The position numbers were made by a program, and so were the translations under genes. Shown here piece by piece: positions 35,633 through 44,300 of a DNA stretch of 62,000 nt (its first letter is position 1; every line of letters begins with the position of its first letter). Source of the stretch: Adiantum capillus-veneris. Lineage: Eukaryota; Streptophyta; Polypodiopsida; Polypodiales; Pteridaceae. The stretch is taken from assembly GCA_014529385.2 (NCBI GenBank), contig CM043971.1, positions 59,598,709 to 59,660,708 of the forward strand. The letters run 5' to 3'. Under the pieces are notes generated by a model. That model saw only the letters and a program-made list of their open reading frames with translations. It made no database searches and was not told the DNA's origin.

Positions 35633-36775
35633 ATGAAAAATCCCTTTGTTGGAAAGAAAGATTTGTTGATAACTATCTTTACCTCCCCTGACTTAGACAA
35701 GATTGGATTAAGCTCTATTTTGAGATCTCAAGAAGCTTTGGATGCTCTCCCTCCTTGTGTGAGAAAGGTATGGAACCATCCTGTCGTAGCTTTCAAATAT
35801 GTGAAAACTTTAGGACAAAAAGCTTTCAACTATAGTGACATAGGACGTAATCTTAAAAAGAAAAAAAGGCTAGCAATCTCAAGTATTGATTGCCCTTGTA
35901 GTAAAACTGTCTTTTCTTCTTACGTAAATGGAGCTTTGGGTCATGTAGTTACTGCCAATTGTTCTATCCTTCCTTCGGATTCTTTGAAAGACCTTTTCTC
36001 AAGAGGTACTAAATACAAGCTCCCTTTCTCAAACGACTCTTGTCTTCTCAAAGCCATAGAAAAAGGAATTTCTAGTTTCGTAGTAAAGTTTGAGGAGTCT
36101 TTAGGAGTTCAAGGTATTTTTACCCATTGGAAGTCTGTAGTCCTCAAGAAAGCTTCTTTGAAATTAGCATCTTGCTCTCGGAACGTTTCTTTAGGAAGGA
36201 ATAGCTTATCTTCTTCTGATCGTGATGCTCTTAGGAAATTTCATCATGATTTTGTAATCTCTTATGTAAATAGGTGCCCTAATAACTTCGTTGTTACGTG
36301 CAAAAAGTTCTATTTAGAATGCTTGTTAGGTGAAGTAAACTCTCAGACTTACATTGATTGTGATCTTTCAATGCAAGAGGTTATCTTGAAACATCAAGAC
36401 TTTTGTAAGTCTTTTGGTTTCAAGTGTCAGCCTAAATTACCTTTTTTATATACCGTTTGGAAGTTCCACAAGAACCCTATAAAGCCTAGATTTATAGCTG
36501 CTTCTTGTAACACCTCTTTGACTGAGGTTTCCAAATGGCTTAGTTATTGTTTCAAAGCCATTTTACCTAGCGTAAATGAATTGTGGAAAAATATGCTAAA
36601 GGTAGCAGACGTACCTACCGATTCAAGTTGGATTTTAAATGATTCAGTAGGTGTGATTTCTGTTTTAAAGTTTTTGAACTCTTCAAGAAGCCTTAAGGAG
36701 AAATCTTATCCTTTATGTCTCCAAACTTTTGACTTTACAACGCTATACACGAAGCTAAATTTGGAGGCATAGTCA
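35633..36775 (+). pseudogene. PLE ORF2 (RT), left part, cut by an insertion
   Basis: It starts ATGAAAAATCCC. CPCSK at about 87-91 is the CxC motif known from Naiad/Chlamys PLEs. GHVVTANCSI at 103-112 and RGTKYK at 124-129 follow. The RT fingers region has KPRFIAAS and a KFHKNP block. LQTFDFTTLYTKL near 365 carries the motif A aspartate. The frame then runs into the inserted element after NLE and stops at a TAG eight bases inside. On the other side of the insertion the frame resumes at the duplicated target in the same phase, so removal of the insert and one duplicate would leave the frame open. Confidence 0.88.
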
Positions 36776-37183
36776 CATGGGGACGTGGCGGGTCCCGGGG
36801 ACGGGGGACGCGACAGGGGACGCGCTTTAAAAAACACTAATTCTTTGCAAATTTAATACTGAGACAATAGTGAACACTTAGCACAAGATTGCAAAGAAAA
36901 AGTGGTTTTTGCATTCATATTACATAACACCAAAATATAACATAGGGCGTGCGGCGCGCGCGAGTACAAGTCTTCAAGGAAGTGGCCTTGAGCCTTGAGG
37001 CTTGGGTATGATAGTAGATACTATGAGGGTATGAGCCTTGAGGCTTGGAAGTGGGTGCTCTTAAGTAGAAAGAGCTCGCCCCAAAATGGGGGTTTGAACT
37101 TTGAATTTGAAATTTGAAAGGCCCCCCCCAAAGTGAGATTTTGAAATTTGAAATTCCCCCCAAAAGGGTGCTTTTGAATTTGA

Positions 37184-37217
<34 letters not shown>

Positions 37218-37452
37218 AAGTAGGCGCTTAAAATTTTTTGAAATTTGAATGGCTGCAGCCCTGTCCCCTGCCCGCGTCCCATCCGAGATGGTCACCGGGG
37301 ACCCGCGTCCTGGGACCCGTCTCCTGCCCCGTCCCCTGTGAGGGACATCCCCACGTCCCAAAAACGGGTCCCCGTCTGCGTCCCGACGTCCCCCATCCCG
37401 TCCCCGCATAAAAGGGCCGCGTCCCCCCGTCCCCTGTTTCTATGTTTGGAGG
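36760..37452. mobile_element. 677-bp hAT-like non-autonomous DNA transposon in the RT
   Basis: The insert 36768-37444 is flanked by the 8-bp duplication TTTGGAGG (36760-36767 and 37445-37452). Its ends are inverted: CATAG on the left and CTATG on the right. Subterminal zones are packed with GGGGACG on the left (36777-36830) and CGTCCCC/CGTCCC on the right (37261-37435), a mirrored repeat layout. An 8-bp TSD with short TIRs and subterminal repeats is the hAT pattern. The interior has AAATTTGAAATT/CCCCCCAAAA repeats and a 30-bp poly-C. No transposase is present. Confidence 0.85.
37186..37215. repeat. Poly-C tract, 30 bp, inside the hAT-like element
   Basis: Uninterrupted C run. It belongs to a degenerate array of TTTGAAATTTGAAA plus C-run units (37095-37250). 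Confidence 0.98.
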
Positions 37453-38381
37453 ACCTTAAATTTAGAGTCAAGTCTCTTATTTCAAAAGTTTTTGTGTACA
37501 AGCTTGAGAAGGATAGGTACAAGGCATTGCTAGTAGAAAAGTCAGCCTTGAACTTTGACTTCTTATGGCTGAAAAGTAAGAATGTGGATGTAGACAAAGC
37601 AAGAAAGAGATTTACGAGGATTGTAGATGACATTGACATCATATCTTGGTTAGATTTTCTTTTGGACAATTTATATATAACCATCGGCGACTCTCTTTTC
37701 AAGCAAACAATTGGTATCCGTATGGGCACCAATTGTGCTGTTTTTCTTGCTAATTTCTATCTTTTTACTTATGAGTTTGATTTTATGGAGCGTCTTGTCC
37801 TCGCTAACACTTGCCCAATATTTTTGCACAAGTTATGCAATGTAAGACGCTTTGTAGATGATCTTTTTGTCCCCGACGTTCCTTCTTTTCAAGATTTTAT
37901 GTACTTGAATTCGAGTTTTGTAGGCGGAGGAATTTATCCCAAGGAGTTTTGTGAACTTAACTGTACCACAAATAGTGATTGTTGTGCCTTTTTAGACCTT
38001 AAGATTTTTCAGACTCCCTTGGGATTAGAAGTAGATATCTATGATAAGCGCCTTGAACCAGAATATGCCAACCTAAAAATCATCCGTATGCCTCACATTT
38101 CTTCGAACATTTCTCTTTTAGCTAAGTACGGTGTCATTTGCTCTCAACTATTTAGATTTTCTCGTCTTTGTTCTAGTAAATTTGCTTTTGTTGTTCAATC
38201 TTGCCATCTTATTTCTTTACTAGTTGAAAAAGGATACTCATTCAAAAGAATCATGAAAAACGTTCGTTCATTTTTGCATCGTAGTAAGTTTATTTTTAAT
38301 GTTTCTTTCTTTGGAATGTTCAAGATAATTAGTAGTAAATTCAATAGAAGTGGGGAGCTAAAAAGCCCACTTATTGTTTGA
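37453..38381 (+). pseudogene. PLE ORF2 (RT), right part
   Basis: It continues from the duplicated target as EDLKFRVKS. IGIRMGTNCAVFLANFYLF follows (motif B, GxRMGTNCA). Next are RRFVDDLFV (motif C, with FVDD in place of the usual YVDD) and CAFLDLKI. Then come VDIYDKR, ISSNISLLAKYGVICSQLFR and a basic tail, ending in TGA at 38379-38381. YDKR and the SNIxxxxxYGVxxSQLxR block are features I associate with Naiad-like PLE RTs. No GIY-YIG follows the RT, confirming the permuted order. The 38382-38475 stretch to the 3' repeat is non-coding. Confidence 0.88.
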
Positions 38382-38475
38382 CTTAATAACACCTTATGTT
38401 GTTGTTTTGATCTTTAGCGCTTCTAGTATGTTTACTATAGCTTGACAAATTGCTAGCCTTTATTATGGCTGAGTA

Positions 38476-39110
38476 TGCCCATCACCTTCGGAGGGTGATA
38501 GAAACTCAGCTTGTTGGTTTTGTAGAGTACGTTCAAAGCATGAATGACCTCTATATAAACCTGCACCTACTCTTGGGCACTGACGACGTGAGTAGGGATG
38601 TCATAGCTGTTGTCCAAGCTATGCATGATAAAGGTGATAATCTTATTCTTCCTGTTTGGACAAGCAGCGAAGTTTAGATCACATATTGTCAAGTTTGGTT
38701 CTTTGCTCTTCGTAGGTTTGTAGTAGTATTCATTTTTCGATTTTGTATTTAGCTTACCTGAGGACTTAAGAATGTGTTCGGTTAGAAGTTGTTGTGTGAA
38801 GTTTGATTTTTAGGATTAAGTTTTTAAGATATCTCATCCTTTTTTGCTTAAAGTTGAGTACCTGTTTTAAGCCAAGTAAGTTGCGTCAACTTATTTTACA
38901 CATACCTTTTCTAAAAACATTTTTAAGTTAATAATGTTTTGTTTTATCTAGTTTTGTTTCGTAGCAAACAAAGTGATTTAGTTTGTTCTGTTTGTTTGTT
39001 TTTGTTTTTCTTTTCTTTTCTTGGTTCCTTGCTTTTATAGTTTTATGAGTGCTTTATTCCCTCTTATAATTCGTGAGTTCAGACTATTCTGAACTTATGA
39101 AGGTATACTT
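38476..39110 (+). repeat. PLE 3' terminal repeat (pLTR)
   Basis: Same length and order as 33134-33768. Here the sequence just upstream (GGCTGAG) can pair with CTCAGC after the terminal hairpin. This adds an outer 6-bp stem that the 5' copy lacks. Confidence 0.92.
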
Positions 39111-40118
39111 CCCTTTTTTGAAATATTCATCTCTCTAGTCTTCTGTCAGTGAAGGTCGTCTATCTCTTCGTTGATTGTTTCTGCTATGACTTGTTGGAGG
39201 TTCATCTGATGGGTAAGTCAAGTTACCCGAATGTATAGCAAATCCTCGCTTTGCATGTCCCATCAATTGTTGTATAGACTCGGACTTCTTTTCAAGATAG
39301 TAGTCTCGAATTTCTTTGGAAAGTCCTTAAAACTGATCTTCTTAAAGGATGAAACATGCAGAAAAGTTTCCCAAAATCTTTCATAGTAAGAATCCAAAGA
39401 TTTTGTTTTGATCATCCGAATATGGTTCCAATCAGTAATCACGTCTGGTTCGTATTCTTGTGTGAGCCATGAAGAATAAAGAGTTTCTTAAATTTCAACC
39501 ACTTTGTTGGCGCTTGTTTCCTTAAGAAGATGAGCTGCCGAAGATGAGGACGAAGTGGACAATCCTTCAAAGCATACACGCTGCTTCTACTGGCGTTTTC
39601 AAAAGTGGATTTTGACCCAAGTAACCGGGGAAATTAGTTCCCTTGTTACGTTTCTTTAGTTGCTTTTCCGACGGCTTCTTCGTGTCCAGAAGCTGATTGA
39701 TTTGGGCCTGGACCGCATCATGGAGTTCTTCTTTAGTAAGCATTCTCGGAGTAGGAGGCTTCTTGATTGCCGGTTTGCTTGGTGGCTCGGTAGCTTTCTG
39801 CCACTGAGTATGCACTTCAGCCATCGACTGCTGGGTCAAAATTTTTGCAAATTGGGGATCCTTAGCAAACTGAAGCATTTGGTTTGTGCACTCGTCAACC
39901 TGTTGTCGACGTTGCATCTCCAAGTGTTCATACTGTGTGGGCAGAGGTGGCCTGTACTCGTTCGTTGCTAAGTCGCTTGAATTTTCCATATTGCCTCCTC
40001 TCGCCTCAGCGGTGGTAGAAGAGGTCGACCAATTCTTTTCGGAATCCATATGTAATGTGGGATTCTTTATGGCTTTATGCCCTGTAAGATAGAGCGATGA
40101 AGACGGGAGCGCCCCCAA
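39111..40118 (-). pseudogene. Family T Gag, cut by the PLE
   Basis: The minus-strand ORF 40118-39567 holds MDSEKNWSTSS (ATG near 40050), EYRPPLPTQYEHLEMQRR, QQVDECTNQMLQFAKDPQ, AIKKPPTPRMLTKEELHD and a Lys-rich block. After a stop the Gag core continues (SSWLTQEYEPDVITDWNHI, SYYERFWETFLHV, LQQVIAETINEEIDDLH) with scattered stops to 39111, where the PLE begins. Copies elsewhere (24440-24840) show this is a real coding family. Confidence 0.8.
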
Positions 40119-40245
40119 TGCGCGATGTACAAAGGGTGGGAGTGGCTAATAAGTCCGAGTTGGGGGCCGTGCCCCGGAGATTCTTCAATAGCAGTTTCCA
40201 AAAGTGATAGGACCTGTATGCTTTGAGAAAAGCACACGCCTGATG

Positions 40246-40257
40246 CTCTGATACCAC
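40246..40257 (-). promoter_or_regulatory. Primer-binding site of the family T element
   Basis: The minus strand reads TGGTATCAGAGC, the usual plant initiator-Met-tRNA PBS, two bases inside the LTR edge. Confidence 0.92.
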
Positions 40258-40258
40258 T

Positions 40259-40663
40259 ATAACAAACTTGGACACCTCAAGTCTTGAATAGGTCACGACC
40301 CCAAAGAGAATCACTTAAAATAGTTCACAACTTTAAAATCACAGTTCAATTCGAGACGACACGGCCCGTCATAGTTCCGTGCCTAGAGGTATTGGCCCCA
40401 AAGACTAGCACCCCTTTCGGTATTTCTTTTATATTAATGCTTGATCAAAGTTACAACTCCCGCAGGGTCCTTCGCTCTTAGATTCTGCTTCCAGATGCTC
40501 TGAAGAGTGAGGCCCTTAGGGCTCTTTTATTCTTACAAGGGATGCCCAAAAGCAGAGCCCCAAAATCAATTAAACTCAAAAGCAAATTGTTCCAAAAGCA
40601 ACTAGTCTTGAAAAACTGCCAAAAAGCATCAACACAAATTGCGGAAATCCGTACAGCCCTGCG
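40259..40663 (-). repeat. 5' LTR of the family T element, truncated
   Basis: It matches 31749-32160 closely (GTAGTTCCGTGC..., TATTTCTTTTATATTAATGC...). Homology is lost at about 40663, so about 140 bp of U3 is missing or replaced. Confidence 0.8.
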
Positions 40664-41429
40664 CGTGAAAACTTGGCCGATTTACAGGGGAACTGTCCCA
40701 TTGCGAGCGGGAGCACCTGAGACACGCGTAGGCGTGCTCGCTCCGCTCGAAACAGTCCAAAACAGAGAATTACAGCCTGCAGTGTTTTTCTACAGGTTTA
40801 GGGTTTTGCACCTAAACTGCAGGGAATCGCCAGGGGAGCTTCAGAAAGGCCTTGGGATGCGTGTACAGGGCAGTAGGCACCTGAAAGGGGCAAAACAGAA
40901 AATTACAGCATGCTGAAATTGACTTGCAGCTCACTGGAAAGCTTCCATACCGCAAGGGAAACTGTCCTTGACGTGTACTTTTTGACCTACAGGGATATTT
41001 GCATCGTTATGTTGGTGAAATTGGGTCAAAAATCTGCAATTACAGCCATGGACAGGTTGGTGAGGGCTAGGTGCAAGGGTTCGGATCGTTTATTTGCGAG
41101 TGGAGCCTCGGGAAAGCATTGGGTGCTTGTACACGCCATTTTGGAGAGATTTCCCACGAGGAATCTCGTCTAATTCAAGGGGAAAGTGACCCTACAGGTG
41201 CGAGAGCTCGAGGGCTACCTAGAAAAGTGATCGGCACGCGGATCGGAGCGCAAAACAGAGAATTCAATGAGCTGCAATTTCTCGCCAGGTTTTGCAATGC
41301 GCTCTAAAGTGCGTGGAAAGTCTATGTTTGCTTGGGATTTTGTCCGTGGAGACTTCTACTGTGGTTATGTTGCCGAAATTGGGTTGAAGTAGAGGAATTT
41401 CAGCCCGAAAAAAGTGGGACATCTTATGG
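40664..41429. other. Unassigned repeat-like sequence
   Basis: CAAAACAGAGAATT-type words recur near 40755, 40895 and 41250. There is no gene. It may be the U3 of a divergent LTR or unrelated filler. Confidence 0.35.
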
Positions 41430-41505
41430 AAGTTTATAGGTTTTTCTCAAGTATAATAAGAATAAAGAAATACCGAAAGGGGCGCCAGTCTTTGTGGCCA
41501 ACAGG
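41430..41505 (+). repeat. Family T LTR fragment (plus strand)
   Basis: AATAAAGAAATACCGAAAGG plus GGCGCCAGTCTTTGTGGCC is the diagnostic family T block, in opposite orientation to the 40259-40663 LTR. Confidence 0.75.
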
Positions 41506-41643
41506 GTGTCGTTGTCTGCTTGGTAGCGTTCTAGTTGCCAGGCCCTGGTTTGTCTTGAAGTGTTGAATTCCAATCACAGGCTTATTCGTGAAGTTTCTTT
41601 GTGTGTCTAAAGTAAAGAAAATAATTTCGGGTGAAAGCCAATG

Positions 41644-41711
41644 CCTACCGCCCCACGGGCCGGTTTCAAGGTTCCATTGCCAACACCTACCGCTCCACGG
41701 GCCGGTTTCAA
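41644..41711. repeat. 42-bp tandem duplication
   Basis: CCTACCGCYCCACGGGCCGG followed by TTTCAA occurs at 41644 and 41686. Confidence 0.9.
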
Positions 41712-42129
41712 ATGCCGTCACAAGCAGTGTTGCAAACTGTTGTACTCCACCAATGCAAGGTGAAGATACTGCGTGAAGGTCTTGAACTGAGTGTGAAAAA
41801 AACTTCTTGTCGTAAAAGAAGTGCCAATATACCTACAAGTGTCTTGCCCAATAGAATCTCTGGTGTTTGTAGTCAAACCGTCTAGAGAAAATGGGGAAGC
41901 CCAGGAACCGTCATGAGTGACCAGAAGCCTGTCAATGCATGAACCTGCAACCCAGTGTGGCTAGGTGGCTAAGCTATGTAAAACTCCAGGAAGGCCAGAT
42001 GTAGCAATCTGTGCCGTAAACGTCCTCCGAATCAAGGAAAGCCAGACTAAACAGTCTGCACTGTATAAGCTACCGTAAGCTGCAGCAGTCACCGATAGAC
42101 CGCACGGACCACCACCGGATGGTGTCCTG
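41712..42129. other. Repeat-like flank, no gene
   Basis: It contains diverged AAGCCAGACT units (near 41990 and 42036) of the array described at 42157. Otherwise nothing was recognised. Confidence 0.4.
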
Positions 42130-43256
42130 TCAGTAGGTAGGGTAATCTAAGATGAGGGGAAAGCCAGACTCAAAAGTTTGCATTGTGAAGGGCCTCTGAG
42201 AAGAGTTATGGTCAGAGCAAGCTGTCTGTGCCGTAATCATCCTGTATGAAGTAGAAAAGCCAGACTGAGCAGTTTGTGCTGTGAAGATCCTCTGAAAAGA
42301 GGAAAGTCCAGACCAATCTGTCTGCGTTGTCTTGCCTGTATCTCCTACCTCCAATCCTCCGGTCTCGACGGAAACAAAATCCGCGCCAACAACGCCACCA
42401 AACCGCGTCTCGGTGTGGCTCTCCATGTAAATGAGCTGGGAGTGGCCTACTGCCCAGGTCGGGGGATAAGTCTGCTGGAAGGTTACCAAGGGTGAGCGTA
42501 AGCAACTTTGAAGGTAGCAATCCAAATGATTAGGAGGGTAGAAGAGCAACTGCACTACCATCCAAGCCAAGCTCCGGGTGACTCCGAATGTAGTTGCGTA
42601 ATGATGCTTGATCTCCCGCATCTTGCGGGTAAACTCTCCAAAAGAGTCCAAAGCACTGAAGTCCCACTCTAGTCTGTAGATCCAAGCAATGAACCTGTCC
42701 AAGAAGAGATCTAGGATCCTCTCCTTAAGTCCATGTAGATGCTCCTGTGTAAGCAAGTGATCTGGCATGTCGAGGTCAAGTGGTAAGTGTCTGTCGACCC
42801 AAGATGGTGGTGTCTTCCTGGGAATGTCGGAATCCCATATGCCATGAGCATGGCCATATCTCGTGTGAACTCCTCTGATGAGTGCATAGGTGTGTCCATA
42901 ACAAACCGCAAGTCACCACCCCCTCTGGAGTGCGCAACCGCTGAAGAAAGGCTGGAATGAATGGATCTCCCAAGGATTGTATGCCCGTAGATGATCAAGC
43001 CGATGTCGAAGATACTGTGTACTGCAACAGTCACTGAGAGATTGCATGGACCATCACCGGATGGTGTCCTGGCAGGAGGTAACCTTATCCTTTGTAAAAA
43101 ACACAAGCCAGGAGGTTGCTGTCCACCCAAAAACGCAACTGCGAGGTGATGAAAACGCTGCTGTCCAGCGATTTTCAGCGTGCTCATATGTTCCCGGCAG
43201 GGTCTGGAGCGGTGCAGAGGGTGTGGGGAGGACGGGGAATCAATGTAGCAGCCCAA
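42130..43256 (-). pseudogene. Gag-like polyprotein relic with C-terminal repeats
   Basis: The minus-strand frame 43256-42711 (LGRSIHSSLSSAVAHSRGGG..., EEFTRDMAMLMAYGIPTFP) overlaps and shifts into 42768-42130 (MPDHLLTQEHLHGLKERILD, FIAWIYRLEWDFSALDSFGEF). The Trp/Leu-rich helices with YRLEWDFS and FGEFTRKMREI resemble a retrotransposon Gag core, but the family is not certain. The last 60 residues are imperfect repeats of SSQRIFTAQTAQSGF. It lies downstream, in transcription order, of a TATA box, a (CT)n tract and a GCGTTTTT-rich leader. Confidence 0.45.
42157..42345 (-). repeat. About 48-bp repeats in the Gag-like C-terminus
   Basis: AAAGCCAGACTNANCAGTTT-type units start near 42160, 42207, 42254 and 42302. 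The frame holds through most of the array, giving repeated TAQT/TMQT peptides. Confidence 0.75.
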
Positions 43257-43732
43257 TGGGATGAAAACATAGAAAACAGCAATGGTAGGTGGCTGAAATC
43301 TGATGATCTGAAGAGGAAGAGGACCGGCAAGTCACCGGATGCCGAGCCGGTGTGGAAAGGCAAGATCGGAATGGGCAGAGCGCTCTCCCCTCATCTGCTG
43401 CAAAAACGCTGCAAGCCTGACAAAAAACACCAGATTTGGTTGAAAAACGCAAATAGAACAGAGGGGTTTTCCGTGACGAAAAGGCCCAAATAGGCCAGCA
43501 GTTGCAGCTAGAATGCAAAACGCCAGGTATGAATGCAAAAACGCAGGTGGAGGGGGACCTCCGCATGAAAAACGCCTGTTTCTTCGCGTGCCTGGTCATT
43601 GCAAAAACACTGGCGTATTTGTGCTCCTTTTTCAGAAACGCGGTCTGTTGAAGCTTGGGGAGAGAACCTTTGCAGAAGCGCTGGTCCCATGGAGAGCCTG
43701 AAGCTGCTGCTACCATGTGAGTGCGCGTGTGC

Positions 43733-43734
<2 letters not shown>

Positions 43735-43812
<78 letters not shown>
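43735..43812. repeat. (GA)n microsatellite, about 78 bp
   Basis: Uninterrupted AG dinucleotide. Reading on the minus strand gives (CT)n just after a TATA box, as in many CT-rich LTR leaders. Confidence 0.98.
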
Positions 43813-43814
<2 letters not shown>

Positions 43815-43896
43815 ACAAACGCAAGAGATAGTGAAGAGGACCACGAGCAGAAGACCCAATACACAATAACTAGATGATGATGTGGAAGTGGGTACC

Positions 43897-43910
43897 CCCC
43901 TGGCCCCATA
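43897..43910 (-). promoter_or_regulatory. TATA box, minus strand
   Basis: CCTATATATGG on the minus strand, about 90 bp upstream of the (CT)n tract. Confidence 0.5.
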
Positions 43911-44300
43911 TATAGGTGCCCAAGGGGAGGTAGGGCAAAGTCTGGAAAAAATCCCCCACGACCCAACAGAAAAATGATATATGAGGGCGCCAGGACAAAG
44001 TGTGCGACCGGCCCCAAAGTCGGGCGGCCAGGCCAGGTACAACCTAGACTATGGGTGGCCAGCCCGGAGACATACTAGCCGTACAAGTATGCCCTAGACC
44101 TGTGAAACAGCAGAGTGGTGTAAGTCTAACACTTGCTAGGTTATCACTTTTTGTGACACCCTTTATGATTGCACTCTTTTCTCAGTTGTTTTCTGAAACT
44201 GCTTGGTGGGTGTGTGTTTGAAGTGTTCATTATAACTGATTCTGTGTGTCCAAATGTGCACCCGTCAAAACTGAAGTCTAACTTTTTTAATTTAGGTATT

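Larger units (their letters stand above)
33134..39110 (+). mobile_element. Penelope-like element with N-terminal GIY-YIG (Naiad/Chlamys type)
   Basis: A pair of 635-bp direct repeats (33134-33768, 38476-39110) without net indels flanks two ORFs. ORF1 carries a GIY-YIG nuclease. ORF2 carries a CxC motif and a Penelope-type RT. Canonical Penelope elements have GIY-YIG after the RT; the order seen here is that of the Naiad and Chlamys clades. Overall length is 5977 bp, or about 5.29 kb after subtracting a 677-bp insertion and one 8-bp duplication. By eye the repeats differ at about 12-13 sites, about 98% identity, so it is fairly young. It sits inside the zinc knuckle of a family T Gag. Confidence 0.9.
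31749..40663 (-). mobile_element. Family T LTR retrotransposon, minus strand, split by a PLE
   Basis: The 3' LTR (31749-32297) and the truncated 5' LTR (about 40259-40663) are near-identical where they overlap. On the minus strand the order is 5' LTR, PBS TGGTATCAGAGC, Gag (40118 down to 39111), the inserted PLE, the second half of a zinc knuckle (33131 down to 33075), about 770 bp of spacer, a polypurine tract (TTCAAGAGGAGGGTA) and the 3' LTR. No protease, RT or integrase was seen, so it is Gag-only. The 5' LTR lacks its U3 end. Confidence 0.85.
43178..44131 (-). repeat. LTR/leader-like region (minus strand)
   Basis: On the minus strand a TGTTAGACTTACACC edge lies near 44131 and a TATA box (CCTATATATGG) near 43900. 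Then come a (CT)n tract (43812-43735) and a leader with at least eight GCGTTTT-type words (43660-43090). The 206-bp block 43178-43385 is shared with 31543-31748. This is the layout of U3-R-U5/leader upstream of the Gag-like relic. The 3' edge and PBS were not identified. Confidence 0.5.

Noticed and set aside
36915-37409. Gly-rich ORFs in the hAT-like insert
   Set aside because: They arise from poly-C/poly-G and GGGGACG repeats. The insert is a non-coding element bounded by an 8-bp duplication.
43240-44042. Minus-strand ORFs with Ser/Leu runs near 43.7 kb
   Set aside because: Produced by the (GA)n/(CT)n tract and low-stop GC-rich leader sequence. No protein features beyond the repeat.
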